Positions 1 to 8,923 of a DNA stretch of 64,000 nt are shown here, one piece after another. This stretch comes from JAPXLN01 sp033809515 (GTDB lineage Bacteria > Bacillota > Sulfobacillia > Fermentithermobacillales > Fermentithermobacillaceae): NCBI GenBank assembly GCA_033809515.1, contig JAPXLN010000002.1, positions 155,047 through 219,046 on the forward strand, given 5' to 3'. Each line of letters opens with the position of its first letter. The first letter of the stretch is position 1. The notes under the pieces are model-generated. The model ran no database searches, was not told where the DNA came from, and worked only from the letters and a program-made list of their open reading frames with translations. Position numbers and translations under genes: made by a program.

Positions 1-120
1 ACCGGCAAAGCTCCCAATTGCCGGGTAGCGCTGAAGGTTGACCGGGACAGATTCATCCGTATGCTGTTTGAGGCGATGGCCTCCCTGAACAGGATCGGCA
101 CTGCCGGAGGTTGCCTTTGA
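1..120 (+). CDS. Nucleoside hydrolase, C-terminal end (partial)
   Basis: An open frame enters from the left edge and stops with TGA at 118-120; only 39 residues are visible. The stretch CRVALKVDRDRF followed by a helix (MLFEAMASL) resembles the C-terminus of inosine/uridine-preferring nucleoside hydrolases, which typically end in NVRVALDVD-x-x-RF-x-LL-x-EAL. These enzymes cleave ribonucleosides to base plus ribose in the cytosol. That salvage role would sit next to the pyrimidine synthesis operon starting 2.4 kb away, but the flavoenzyme gene between them is on the opposite strand, so there is no operon link. The catalytic Asp-rich N-terminus is outside the window, so the call rests on a short motif. 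Confidence 0.5.
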   Translation, partial: TGKAPNCRVALKVDRDRFIRMLFEAMASLNRIGTAGGCL

Positions 121-166
121 GGGTCAAAGAAACTCCCGGAAGATCCTCATATGGCAGGTACGGTCC

Positions 167-2101
167 TTATATGCCAAGGGCCAATTGCCATCCTTCGCGG
201 ATGGCCTCAATTGCCTTGCGTACCTGTCTTGCGTCACCTATCACGTAGACATCGGTCATACCTGAAAGCTCTGTGGCCAGGCTGTCTTCAGGGGCAGAAC
301 CCATGGCTGCGACCAGTCCGTCAAAGCCCCTTTCCCGGTGAAGCTGGCCGTCTTTTTCGTATGAGACCCCATCTTCATGGATTTCCCTTATCTTTGCGCC
401 TGTCAGGATCTTAGCACCTTTCGCCCTAAGCCTCTTGAGAAGGAAGAACCGCTGGGATGATTCGAGATCCTTGGCCGGTTCGTCAAGCAACTCGATTATG
501 GCCACCTCCTTGCCAAGCTGCAGCAAGTGATCTGCGGTTTCGCACCCGGTGGCGCCCCCTCCCATGACCAAGATTCTCTGACCCAATGAGACCCGGCCCA
601 ATAACACATCGGCAGCCATCACAGGGGTAGAGTGCTCGCTAACGGTTATACCTGGCGGGATGCGGTGCTTGGAACCGGTGGCAACCACTACCGCATCGGG
701 TTTCATTTCTGCAACTAGGTCCCGTGTCACCTTGGTTCTTGTGCGTATGGTCACCCCTACCTTCAGGCACTGTTCGGTCTGCCACCGGATTAGCTTTGCC
801 AGCGGCTGCTTCTCGGGAGGAAGGGCGGCAATCCTGAACTGACCGCCCAGTCTGTCATCCTCTTCGCACAGAACGACGCTGTGCCCCTTCAGGGCCAAAA
901 CCCTCGCTGCTTCCAGACCTGCAGGACCGCCTCCGGCAACCATCACTTTTTTCTTTACCGGCGCTTTATGTATGGAGTAGTCATGTTCCTTTCCTACCGA
1001 TGGATTGGATAAGCACGACATTTCCATTTCGGGGCCGTTAAGTCCGCCTATGCAGCCTTGATTGCAGAATATGCATGGCCTTATGTCGTTGTAGTCTCCG
1101 GAGGCGGATTTCCTTGGAAGGTCAGGGTCTACTATAGAAGGTCTGCCAATGGCAACCAGATCCGCGCGCCCGCCTGAGACAACAGACTCAGCCATCCAGG
1201 GACCTGGTATTTTTCCTGCAACGATTACAGGGATTCCGGTGTGTTCTTTTATTGCCCGGGCGTCTTCTACGTTGAGGCCGTTAGGCAGGGAAAAGGGCGG
1301 GATAATGTAGGGCATGCTGCCGTACACTCCGGTGCTTACATGAAAGGCGTCTACGCCGGCGTCTTTGAGGATAGACGCGATTGTGAGAGTCTCCTCAAGG
1401 GTAAGCCCGCCCGGAACTCGTTCCCTGGCGGAAATACGGTATATAACCGGGAAATCAGCTCCCACTCCACGCCTTACAGCAGCAATGATCTCCAGGGGAA
1501 ACCGGAGTCTTCCCATGAGGGAGCCTCCGTACATATCAACCCTTCTGTTGGAGTAGGCCGAAGTGAACTGTGCCAGTAGGTACCCGTGAGCTCCGTGTAT
1601 TTCGACGGCGTCGGCCCCGGCGTCTCTGGCCCTTTCTGCGGCTGAAGCAAACGCACTTACCAGTTTCCGTATGGCGTTTTCGTCCAGCTCCACCGGTACT
1701 TCCTTACATGAGGGGCAGGGAAGTGGCGAAGCTGAGACTACCTGTGTTCCTGCCACAGCCGACAGAGTCTGTCGTCCTGCGTGGTAAAGCTGAACTGACA
1801 ATTTTGATCCGTGATGATGGACCACCCTGACCAACCGCGCCAGGCCCTCTATTTGGGTATCGGACCAGAGACCTACTTGCCGGGGGAAGCCCAGGCCTGA
1901 CCTAAGCACTGCAGTAGCTTCCAGGGTAATGAGGCCAAACCCGCCCCGGGCTCGTTGTTCCAGGTATGTTATGTGTCGGTCTGTGATCTCTCCTGCTTCA
2001 TTGCCGTAGTTGGTAACCATGGGAGGTACTACCAGCCTGTTTTTGACTGTCATCTGGTTTATGGTGATGGGAGAGAACAAGGAGTTAAACAGTATGCTCA
2101 C
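167..2101 (-). CDS. NADH:flavin oxidoreductase / 2,4-dienoyl-CoA reductase-like (OYE family) with C-terminal FAD/NAD domain
   Basis: The N-terminal half is an old-yellow-enzyme TIM barrel (FNSLFSPITINQMTVKNR start, then HGAHGYLLAQF), expected to bind FMN. Around residues 340-356 lies a C-x2-C-x3-C cluster (CIFCNQGC) with a further Cys about 12 residues on, typical of the 4Fe-4S site of FadH/trimethylamine-dehydrogenase-like enzymes. From about residue 387 a dinucleotide-binding GGGPAGLEAA begins and a second GGGATGCE follows. The family passes electrons from NAD(P)H through FAD, Fe-S and FMN to an enoyl or enone substrate; the substrate here is unknown. I chose GTG at 2101 because the family homology begins there, although its Shine-Dalgarno (AGGAAAGG) is very close. 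The frame stays open to 2359, with an ATG at 2158 as another candidate. It is convergent with the gene fragment on the left. Confidence 0.85.
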   Translation of the reverse strand: MSILFNSLFSPITINQMTVKNRLVVPPMVTNYGNEAGEITDRHITYLEQRARGGFGLITLEATAVLRSGLGFPRQVGLWSDTQIEGLARLVRVVHHHGSKLSVQLYHAGRQTLSAVAGTQVVSASPLPCPSCKEVPVELDENAIRKLVSAFASAAERARDAGADAVEIHGAHGYLLAQFTSAYSNRRVDMYGGSLMGRLRFPLEIIAAVRRGVGADFPVIYRISARERVPGGLTLEETLTIASILKDAGVDAFHVSTGVYGSMPYIIPPFSLPNGLNVEDARAIKEHTGIPVIVAGKIPGPWMAESVVSGGRADLVAIGRPSIVDPDLPRKSASGDYNDIRPCIFCNQGCIGGLNGPEMEMSCLSNPSVGKEHDYSIHKAPVKKKVMVAGGGPAGLEAARVLALKGHSVVLCEEDDRLGGQFRIAALPPEKQPLAKLIRWQTEQCLKVGVTIRTRTKVTRDLVAEMKPDAVVVATGSKHRIPPGITVSEHSTPVMAADVLLGRVSLGQRILVMGGGATGCETADHLLQLGKEVAIIELLDEPAKDLESSQRFFLLKRLRAKGAKILTGAKIREIHEDGVSYEKDGQLHRERGFDGLVAAMGSAPEDSLATELSGMTDVYVIGDARQVRKAIEAIREGWQLALGI

Positions 2102-2302
2102 ACCTTTCCTGAAATGCGATTCTGCCTTTGTAGACTGCTCTTGTGCGCCTGTACCCATACAGAGACCGGCCCTGGCTTGCGGCGAAGGGGTTAATCGAAA
2201 AAGCACCTTCCAGTGAGCGGGGTTTAGGTAAATCCGGTTTGCGCTAGCGGTTTGTCCAACAGTTGCCCGCCCGGCCTGGTCGGCGAAGGTTTTGTTCTTG
2301 TA

Positions 2303-2331
2303 TTGACTTTCGCAGGCCAGGGCATTATGAT
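2303..2331 (+). promoter_or_regulatory. Sigma-A-type promoter of the pyr operon
   Basis: A -35 box TTGACT (2303-2308) and a -10 box TATGAT (2326-2331) are separated by exactly 17 bases. Each differs from consensus at one position. Transcription would start near 2338, giving a leader of about 175 bases that contains the attenuator. Confidence 0.7.
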
Positions 2332-2370
2332 CTGAGCTTGGATATGAAGTCCGAGCCAACCTTTAATCTG

Positions 2371-2459
2371 TCCTGTGAGGCGAGAAGGAGGCGTAACAAG
2401 TGAAGATTACGCAGCGGGAATCTCCGCAGGGGCCAGAGGCGCCTGAGCGGAGTTTTTTT
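2371..2459 (+). promoter_or_regulatory. PyrR-binding loop and intrinsic attenuator terminator
   Basis: The segment GAGGCGAGAAGGAGG (2377-2391) resembles the conserved PyrR-binding stem-loop of Bacillus pyr leaders (AGAGAGGCU...GAGAAGG). It is followed by a terminator: CTCCGC (2422-2427) pairs with GCGGAG (2447-2452), an inner GGCC/GGC helix extends the stem, and a run of seven T follows (2453-2459). In the known mechanism, UMP-bound PyrR stabilises the anti-antiterminator so the terminator forms and transcription stops when pyrimidines are plentiful. pyrR itself is the first gene downstream, which supports the assignment. Confidence 0.75.
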
Positions 2460-2514
2460 ATGCCCGGCCCCTGGACGAGCGTCTAACCGGCCAAACATAA
2501 GGAGGTTTCATCCG

Positions 2515-3060
2515 GTGAGTATGATTGAGAAGGCGGCAATCATGGACAAAGAAGGGATGCGCCGAGCTTTGGTCCGGATTGCTCACGAGATCCTCGAGAA
2601 AAACAAGGGACTTGATAATGTAGTTGTGGTTGGAATACGAAGGCGCGGGGTGCCACTTGCCAGACGCCTGGCAGATATCCTCAGTTCCATAGAGGAGCAA
2701 CCGGTTCCAGTAGGCGAACTGGACATAACTCTGTACAGAGATGACCTTACCCTGCGATTTCCCCAACCTCGCGTAGGCCCGACCCATCTTCCGGCAGATA
2801 TTTCCGGGAAACGAATCGTGCTTGTAGACGACGTTCTTTACACCGGGCGTACGGTGAGAGCAGCTCTTGACGCTCTTATGGATATGGGACGCCCTGAAAG
2901 CATTCAGCTGGCTGTCATGGTCGATCGAGGTCACAGAGAACTGCCTATAAGGGCTGACTACGTGGGTAAGAACGTACCTACTTCGCGTAAAGAGGCGGTC
3001 CATGTGTGGCTAGAGGAAACCGACGGCAAAGACCTGGTTGTAATCGCAGAGGAGGTATAG
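2515..3060 (+). CDS. pyrR: Bifunctional pyr operon regulator / uracil phosphoribosyltransferase
   Basis: This 181-residue protein has the usual PyrR length and the PRPP-binding loop VLVDDVLYTGRT at residues 102-113. IRRRGVPLARRL (41-52) is the basic region typical of PyrR. PyrR binds the pyr leader RNA in response to UMP/UTP and causes attenuation; it also has weak uracil phosphoribosyltransferase activity. The start is GTG at 2515, eight bases after a strong GGAGGT; an in-frame ATG lies two codons later. It is the first gene of pyrR-B-C-K-D, three bases before pyrB, directly behind the attenuator it should control. Confidence 0.96.
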   Translation: MSMIEKAAIMDKEGMRRALVRIAHEILEKNKGLDNVVVVGIRRRGVPLARRLADILSSIEEQPVPVGELDITLYRDDLTLRFPQPRVGPTHLPADISGKRIVLVDDVLYTGRTVRAALDALMDMGRPESIQLAVMVDRGHRELPIRADYVGKNVPTSRKEAVHVWLEETDGKDLVVIAEEV

Positions 3061-3063
3061 ATC

Positions 3064-3987
3064 TTGGCTCTCAAGGGAAACGACCTTCTATCTCTTAGAG
3101 ATATGACTGCAGAAGACATGGAACTCGTGTTGTCTACAGCTCAGTCCCTTAAGGAGATCCTGTCGCGTCCTATCAAAAAGGTTCCTACCCTCAGAGGTAA
3201 AGTCGTATGCACGCTGTTCTATGAACCTTCAACCCGAACCCGTACATCCTTCGAACTGGCGGCCAAATACATGTCTGCTGATACCGTATCCATAGCTGCC
3301 TCGACTTCGGCCATGCAAAAGGGCGAGACTCTTGCCGACACTGGCAGAAATCTGGAGGTCATGGGCACTGATGTGGTCGTTATGCGGCATTCAGCCTCGG
3401 GAGCGTGTCACTTCCTGGCCAGAGTGCTGGATGTCCCGGTGATAAATGCAGGCGACGGCATGCATGAACACCCGACTCAAGGCCTCTTGGACATATTCAC
3501 AATCCTTGAGCACAAATCGAGGATTCGCGGACTCAAGGTGGCCATTTTAGGGGATGTGCTCCACTCGCGAGTAGCCCGGTCCGGGATTTCCGGTCTTACG
3601 AAGATGGGGGCCGAAGTCGCTGTGGCAGGTCCGGCCACGCTGCTGCCGCCGGGAATTGAAGACCTTGGAGTTAAGTCATATGCACGGGTAGAGGAGGCTC
3701 TTGAAGGCGCCGATGTTGTATACGTTCTAAGGCTTCAGCTGGAGCGCCAAACCAGGAGCTTCTTCCCCTCCAAACGGGAATATGCGGAAATGTTCGGGTT
3801 GACTCGAAAGAGGCTTGAGCTTGCCAGGGAAGACGCTTTGGTTATGCATCCTGGCCCGATGAATCGCGGCGTCGAGATAGCCACTGATGTTGCAGATTCG
3901 CCCCGGTCGGTAATACTGGATCAGGTCATAAGCGGAGTAGCTGTGAGGATGGCTATTTTGTATCTCATCCTGGGGGGTAGAGAGTGA
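3064..3987 (+). CDS. pyrB: Aspartate carbamoyltransferase catalytic subunit
   Basis: PyrB joins carbamoyl phosphate and aspartate to make carbamoyl aspartate, the committed pyrimidine step. The carbamoyl-phosphate motif STRTR is at residues 56-60, HPTQ at 136-139, and the aspartate-loop HPGPMNRG at about 262. At 307 residues it matches class C ATCases, which work without a regulatory subunit; no pyrI is present. The start codon is TTG at 3064, with GGAGG just upstream at the end of pyrR. It overlaps pyrC by a few bases, implying translational coupling. Confidence 0.97.
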   Translation: MALKGNDLLSLRDMTAEDMELVLSTAQSLKEILSRPIKKVPTLRGKVVCTLFYEPSTRTRTSFELAAKYMSADTVSIAASTSAMQKGETLADTGRNLEVMGTDVVVMRHSASGACHFLARVLDVPVINAGDGMHEHPTQGLLDIFTILEHKSRIRGLKVAILGDVLHSRVARSGISGLTKMGAEVAVAGPATLLPPGIEDLGVKSYARVEEALEGADVVYVLRLQLERQTRSFFPSKREYAEMFGLTRKRLELAREDALVMHPGPMNRGVEIATDVADSPRSVILDQVISGVAVRMAILYLILGGRE

Positions 3988-5291
3988 TGGGGAAGAAACT
4001 GCTGATACAAGGAGGCAGGGTTGTGGACCCTGCTTCGAAAACCGACCAAATCCGCGATGTTCTCATCGTAGATGGCAAGATTGCCGAAGTCGCAGGCGAG
4101 ATATCTCCTTCGGATGGGGTAGAGGTACTTGATGCCCGGGGGAAAATCGTTATGCCCGGGTTTATTGACATCCATGTTCACCTGCGAGAACCGGGTTTCG
4201 AGTACAAAGAAGACATTGAAAGCGGCACCAAAGCTGCTGCTGCCGGCGGTTTCACGGCTGTGGCGTGTATGCCCAACACTGAGCCTGCCATGGACAACGA
4301 TTCAGTGGTAAGCCGCGTGGTTAGGCGGGCCAGGGAGGTTGCGTGCGTCAGGGTTTATCCTGTAGGCGCTGTGACGAAAGGTCGTGTCGGCAAGGAGCTG
4401 GCTGAGCTGGGTGAGATGAAGGCAGCGGGGGCTGTGGCTTTTTCCGATGATGGTTCGCCGGTGTCTACAAGCGAGGTACTTCGATGCGCTATGGAGTACC
4501 TGAAATCCTTTGATTGCGTTCTTATGGATCACCCTGAGGAGCTCGCTCTGTCAGAAGGAGGAGTAATGAACCGGGGTCTTAACTCTACTCTGGCAGGCTT
4601 CCGGGGAATCCCCAACGAAGCTGAGGAAGTTGCCGTTGCCAGAGATATCCTGGTGGCAGGCCTTACAGGCGGCAGGATTCATCTGACCCATGTGTCTACC
4701 AAAGGGGCCATTGAGCTTATCAAGGAAGCGAAATCCCGCGGCGTCAGAGTCACCTGCGACGTAACGCCCCACCACCTGTTCCTTACAGATGAGGCGGTCC
4801 TTGAGTCCGGCTACGACACAAACACCAAAGTGAACCCGCCCCTGCGGGCCAAGGAAGACGCTGAGGCACTCATACAGGCTGTGATTGAAGGCGCCGTGGA
4901 CGCTGTCGCCACAGACCACGCCCCCCATCATATGGACGATAAGTGGGTGGAATATGAGTATGCTGCGCCGGGCATAAGCGGCATTGAGACTGCTGTCAGT
5001 CTGATGGTTGACCGCTTGGTCTTGCCGGGGCATTTGTCGTGGCTGAGGTTGGCCGAGGTAATGAGCTTGAACCCTGCCCGGATTCTGGGAATTCCAGGAG
5101 GGACTTTGGCGTTAGGCCATCCTGCAGACATTACTGTTGTTGATCCTGGCCTGGAGCATTCCGTTGACCCCAACAAGTTCCTGTCGAAAGGCAAGAATAC
5201 GCCCTTCGCCGGCTGGCGGCTTACAGGGGCGCCCTGGGCTACGATTGTAGGCGGCAACACCATAATGATACAGGGTACGGTGCTTCCATGA
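3984..5291 (+). CDS. pyrC: Dihydroorotase (class I)
   Basis: Dihydroorotase closes carbamoyl aspartate to dihydroorotate. The metal site HVHLREPG is at residues 64-71, DVTPHHLFLT carries the next His pair, and ATDHAPHH near residue 310 carries the catalytic Asp. The length (435) and motif spacing fit the class I monometallic/bimetallic amidohydrolase type found in Gram-positive pyr operons. GTG at 3984 is immediately followed by ATG at 3987, and either could start; both overlap the pyrB stop. Its own TGA overlaps the pyrK ATG. Confidence 0.96.
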   Translation: MMGKKLLIQGGRVVDPASKTDQIRDVLIVDGKIAEVAGEISPSDGVEVLDARGKIVMPGFIDIHVHLREPGFEYKEDIESGTKAAAAGGFTAVACMPNTEPAMDNDSVVSRVVRRAREVACVRVYPVGAVTKGRVGKELAELGEMKAAGAVAFSDDGSPVSTSEVLRCAMEYLKSFDCVLMDHPEELALSEGGVMNRGLNSTLAGFRGIPNEAEEVAVARDILVAGLTGGRIHLTHVSTKGAIELIKEAKSRGVRVTCDVTPHHLFLTDEAVLESGYDTNTKVNPPLRAKEDAEALIQAVIEGAVDAVATDHAPHHMDDKWVEYEYAAPGISGIETAVSLMVDRLVLPGHLSWLRLAEVMSLNPARILGIPGGTLALGHPADITVVDPGLEHSVDPNKFLSKGKNTPFAGWRLTGAPWATIVGGNTIMIQGTVLP

Positions 5292-6151
5292 GCGTGATAT
5301 ACGATGAAACGGCCCGAGTGATATCGGTGGAACCGTGCGCCCGGGATGCTTTCAGATGCCGCTTGCACGCCGTCGGTATTGCCCGGGCAGCTATTCCTTT
5401 TCAGTTCGTGAATGTCCTTGTGTCACCTGGCACGGATCCCTTTTTGAGGCGGCCGTTTAGTTTGTCGGGAATAGACAAGGAGTCAGGGGTCATAGAGATC
5501 ACCTGGGCGGTTGTGGGAAAGGGCACGCAGTTGATGACTTTGTGGGAACCTGGCCGGGAGGTCATGGTCCTGGGGCCTCTTGGGAATGGACTGAACCCGG
5601 AGCTTCTCCCCTCAAATCCAGAGCATAGCTTTCCCGGGAAGGCGCAGGAAAAAGGCCGTATGCTTCTTGTGGCAGGAGGAATGGGGGTAGCTCCTATGGG
5701 TCCTCTTGCGGAAGCGGCCACAAAGGCCGGATGGAAGGCTACCCTTTTTTACGGCACAAGGTCATCTGTCTGCGCTCTGGACGTGTCACCCTTCAAGGCT
5801 CAGGGATGTCAGGTGTTTATGACCACTGACGACGGAAGCTTGGGTCTGCAGGGTTCTGTGGTCCAGGGGCTGGCCTCATGGCTGGGGAGGGAACCCCTGG
5901 AGGGGGAAAAAGACCCTTTGCTTGCAGTGGCATGCGGCCCCAGACCTATGCTTGCGGCGGTCAAGAATCTGTGCCAGGCTCAAAACATAAGTCTCTATGT
6001 TGCGCTGGAGGAACGCATGGCTTGTGGCACAGGGCTCTGCAAAGGATGTGCCGTGAAAGCGGCCCAAAAAGAAGAATACTTGCATGTCTGCACAGATGGT
6101 CCGGTGTTTCCGGCCGGCGCTGTTGCCCTGGAAGGCGGCGGTGACCTATGA
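5288..6151 (+). CDS. pyrK: Dihydroorotate dehydrogenase B electron-transfer subunit
   Basis: PyrK carries electrons from the PyrD flavin through a 2Fe-2S cluster and FAD to NAD+. The C-terminal cysteines at about 246, 251, 254 and 268 show the C-x4-C-x2-C-x13-C pattern of PyrK. The N-terminal half has the ferredoxin-reductase FAD motif RRPFSLSG, followed by the nucleotide-binding GGMGVAPMGPLAEAA. At 287 residues it is slightly longer than usual. Start and stop overlap pyrC and pyrD as ATGA, so the subunits are probably translationally coupled for 2:2 assembly. Confidence 0.94.
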   Translation: MSVIYDETARVISVEPCARDAFRCRLHAVGIARAAIPFQFVNVLVSPGTDPFLRRPFSLSGIDKESGVIEITWAVVGKGTQLMTLWEPGREVMVLGPLGNGLNPELLPSNPEHSFPGKAQEKGRMLLVAGGMGVAPMGPLAEAATKAGWKATLFYGTRSSVCALDVSPFKAQGCQVFMTTDDGSLGLQGSVVQGLASWLGREPLEGEKDPLLAVACGPRPMLAAVKNLCQAQNISLYVALEERMACGTGLCKGCAVKAAQKEEYLHVCTDGPVFPAGAVALEGGGDL

Positions 6152-7074
6152 CACAGGGTTTGACTGTTGATTTGTCGGTGGAACTGGGTGATCTCCTTCT
6201 GAGAAATCCGGTTATAGCTGCTTCAGGCGTATTCGGATACGGAGAGGAGTACTGCCGCCTGGGGGATCTGCAGTGGTTTGGAGCAGTTACAGTGAAAGGA
6301 ACCACCCTGCGTCCCAGACCGGGAAACCCTCCGCCCAGGATCTGCGAAACCCCGTCGGGCATGCTGAACTCCATAGGCCTTGAGAATCCCGGAGCCCGGG
6401 CCGTGATTGAGGAGAAACTGCCATGGCTTGCGGGTTTCGGAGTGCCGGTCATCGTTAACGTCTCAGGCGATACCTACGAGGACTTTGAGGAGTTGGGCGC
6501 TATGTTTCAGGGAGCCCACGGGGTCTTCGCTCTTGAGCTTAACGTGTCGTGTCCTAACGTTCAGGCCGGAGGAATAGCTTTCGGAGTGGACTCCAGGTCT
6601 TGTTACCGGGCTGTTCGCTCAGTCAGAAAGACCTGGAAAGGGCCGCTTCTTGTGAAGCTTACCCCTACCGCCCCGGATCTTGTGGCAGTTGCCAGAGCTG
6701 CAGTTGAGGGAGGGGCCACAGTGATCTCACTGGTCAACACAATTCCTGGCATGGCCATAGATGCAAGGAGCAAGAAGGCGGTCCTTGGAACGGTAACCGG
6801 AGGCCTTTCCGGTCCGGCAATCAAGCCTGTGGCCCTGAGATGTGTTTACCAGGTTTCACAGGCTGTAGAGGTTCCTGTAGTCGGGATGGGGGGTATTGTC
6901 TCTTCTGAAGATGCTCTGGAATTCATGATGGCAGGGGCAAGCGCCGTGGCAGTTGGTTCCGGCCTGCTGGTAGACCCGGAGCTTCCTTTGAAGATTACTT
7001 CCGGGCTCAAGGAATACGCTTGCGCCCACGGGCTTTGCGATCTTAAGCAGGTAGTGGGCGCAGCATGGCAGTAG
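6148..7074 (+). CDS. pyrD: Dihydroorotate dehydrogenase B catalytic subunit
   Basis: Class 1B PyrD oxidises dihydroorotate to orotate and hands electrons to PyrK. NVSCPN contains the catalytic Cys135 typical of class 1 enzymes (class 2 uses Ser). GMGGI with the following EDALEFMMAGASAVAVG forms the FMN phosphate site. It is 308 residues, the usual length, and overlaps pyrK by ATGA. It is the last gene of this operon: three bases later begins the end of rqcH on the other strand. pyrF and pyrE must be elsewhere. Confidence 0.96.
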   Translation: MTQGLTVDLSVELGDLLLRNPVIAASGVFGYGEEYCRLGDLQWFGAVTVKGTTLRPRPGNPPPRICETPSGMLNSIGLENPGARAVIEEKLPWLAGFGVPVIVNVSGDTYEDFEELGAMFQGAHGVFALELNVSCPNVQAGGIAFGVDSRSCYRAVRSVRKTWKGPLLVKLTPTAPDLVAVARAAVEGGATVISLVNTIPGMAIDARSKKAVLGTVTGGLSGPAIKPVALRCVYQVSQAVEVPVVGMGGIVSSEDALEFMMAGASAVAVGSGLLVDPELPLKITSGLKEYACAHGLCDLKQVVGAAWQ

Positions 7075-7077
7075 ATC

Positions 7078-8778
7078 CTAGGGAAGGGAGACCACTATAG
7101 TCTTTTGATTGGTATAAGTAACGAACCCTGGTGAGCTTCCCCGGACCTTTCGCACGTAAGGGGCAGGCACAACGTCAACCTCAACTTTGCCTGAGGAGGC
7201 TGCTTGTGACCGGGTTGCGGCAAGCTTGGCAGCTTCCATCAGAGCTGTCTCTGAGACATGGCCTGACTCAGGAGGTCTGGCCAAGACGTGGGCCCCTTTC
7301 GTGCCCCGGGCGTGCAGCCAAAGGTCGTCCTTTTTCTTGAGTCTGGTGGCCAGATAATCGTTGGCCGCGGCGTTTTTGCCTACGTATAGGGTTGTTTCGT
7401 CAGAAGCAGATATCCTCTCGATGCCCGGAAGGTGCCAGGAGTCGCCGTGTTTCCAGGACGAGGCAGGCCCTTGAGCTCTGAGCTTCCTGGCCTGGCCTTT
7501 GAACACGGCTCTTGTGCCAAAGTCTTCAAGAAAACTCAAGGTTTGCTCCAGCTCGGCCGCATCCTTTGCCTCCAGTAGAGACTCCCGAGCTAATGCCAGT
7601 TCTGCCAGGAGAGACTCCTGGTGTGCTATTGAATCACTGAGGATCCTTTGTGCCCGGGCCATCTTGTTGTATTTCCGGTAGTAGATTCCGGCGTTATCTT
7701 TTGCCGAGTATTTCGGATCCAGGGGCACGTCAATCCACGACGGCGGATCTTTGTAGTAGTCCAGGACCTGCATGTCTTTTCGGCCGGGCGGATGATCCTT
7801 GCCTGAGGCGTATATGAGTTCTCCCCAGACCTTGTACTTGGTCAAATCCTGTGTTTCCTCCAGGTCAAGAAGCTGGGCCTCATACTTGGCGCGAAGCTTC
7901 TTCTCAATGCGACGGCAGAGTTCCTGGGCCCGGGATTCCAACCGCTCCAGTGCATCTTTTTCGAGGTATGCAGTTCTGTATTCACACGCTCCCTGGATGA
8001 CGTCATGAAAGGTGCCCAGAGTTTCCAGATGGGGAAGAAAAACAACGTGAAAGAGAGTGTCTCCCTTGCCCGCACGGTAAACGGCCGGCCTGAAAACGCC
8101 TGCCGTGAGATCTTTTCGTAGGTTTTCCAGCGCGGCCAGGGTTTCTTCAGGCCCTGTTCCAAGCATGGAGATTTTCTTGGCCAGTTCCTTACCCATTCCC
8201 TGGATAAGTGACTTAAGGCCTTCGCCTGTTGGGCCGGGGGATGCTTCGAGACTGTCCAGGACCTCCCGGATACCGTCTCTGCGGCAGGTCAAAAGGTTAA
8301 GCTCCTGGCTTGGAGGGGGAACGTAAGGCGCTTTCGGAGAGAACCTGGTGCCGTCCGGAGCTTTCAAGGAGGCTATGAGGCCGTTTTCCGGATCAAAAAG
8401 CCCTATGTTAGCCTTTCTTCCCGCCAGGTCTATGACCAGAGTGTATTCGTGCCGGTTGCTCAAATCATCCCGGCCGGTTACATCCAGGTAGAGAACTCTG
8501 TCCAGACCTTCCTGACGTACCCCTTCTATGGTCCCTCCTTCCAGCAGTTTGCGCAGCCTTACGCAAAAGGCCGGCGGGCCCGGAAGGTTTCCCCTTTTTT
8601 CGGGCGACATGCCGAAAAAAGGTTGGGGGGCAAGAGACAGGACTAAGCGGCCCCTAAAGCCCGGGTTCCACACGGAAAGGCAGATCTCATTCCTGCTGGG
8701 CTGACCTATCTTCTGTATTCGCAAAGGCAGGTATTTGCCTATTTCGTACCGTATAGCATAGAGAGTGATTCCGTCCAA
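7078..8778 (-). CDS. rqcH: Rqc2/RqcH-type ribosome quality-control factor (NEMF/FbpA family)
   Basis: RqcH binds stalled 50S subunits carrying peptidyl-tRNA and recruits tRNA-Ala to add C-terminal alanine tails that mark nascent chains for degradation. The N-terminal NFACT-N domain (DGITLYAIRYEIGKYL) is followed by a charged coiled-coil middle region (about residues 270-430). The C-terminal NFACT-R domain has the conserved DLWLHARGTKGAHV near residue 486. The frame is open to 8823, but TTG at 8778 lies seven bases after AGGAGG and starts exactly where the family does, giving 566 residues. It converges on pyrD. The older name fibronectin-binding protein is historical. Confidence 0.92.
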   Translation of the reverse strand: MDGITLYAIRYEIGKYLPLRIQKIGQPSRNEICLSVWNPGFRGRLVLSLAPQPFFGMSPEKRGNLPGPPAFCVRLRKLLEGGTIEGVRQEGLDRVLYLDVTGRDDLSNRHEYTLVIDLAGRKANIGLFDPENGLIASLKAPDGTRFSPKAPYVPPPSQELNLLTCRRDGIREVLDSLEASPGPTGEGLKSLIQGMGKELAKKISMLGTGPEETLAALENLRKDLTAGVFRPAVYRAGKGDTLFHVVFLPHLETLGTFHDVIQGACEYRTAYLEKDALERLESRAQELCRRIEKKLRAKYEAQLLDLEETQDLTKYKVWGELIYASGKDHPPGRKDMQVLDYYKDPPSWIDVPLDPKYSAKDNAGIYYRKYNKMARAQRILSDSIAHQESLLAELALARESLLEAKDAAELEQTLSFLEDFGTRAVFKGQARKLRAQGPASSWKHGDSWHLPGIERISASDETTLYVGKNAAANDYLATRLKKKDDLWLHARGTKGAHVLARPPESGHVSETALMEAAKLAATRSQAASSGKVEVDVVPAPYVRKVRGSSPGFVTYTNQKTIVVSLP

Positions 8779-8923
8779 CAACGCGCCTCCTCTGGTTGAT
8801 TGCGGTTGCACCGGACGGTTCAAGTATATGCTTTTTTGGGCAGCAGGCTCAATGCACCTTTGGAAAAGCCAAAGAGAGTTGAGGCGGTTCAGTTGAGAGG
8901 CATCTCAGTTGAGAGGTGGTTCA

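Larger units (their letters stand above)
2102..2514 (+). other. Divergent intergenic region and pyr operon leader
   Basis: About 410 bases separate the flavoenzyme start (minus strand) from pyrR (plus strand). The part near 2102-2300 may still encode an N-terminal extension of the flavoenzyme. The remainder carries the pyr promoter, the PyrR recognition loop and the attenuator listed separately. No other gene is supported. Confidence 0.7.

Noticed and set aside
167..2359. Full 730-residue form of the flavoenzyme
   Set aside because: The first 86 residues have no family similarity and run towards the pyr promoter; the family start is at 2101.
2458..3003. 181-residue ORF opposite pyrR
   Set aside because: Antisense shadow of pyrR with no ribosome binding site and no family; it also overlaps the attenuator.
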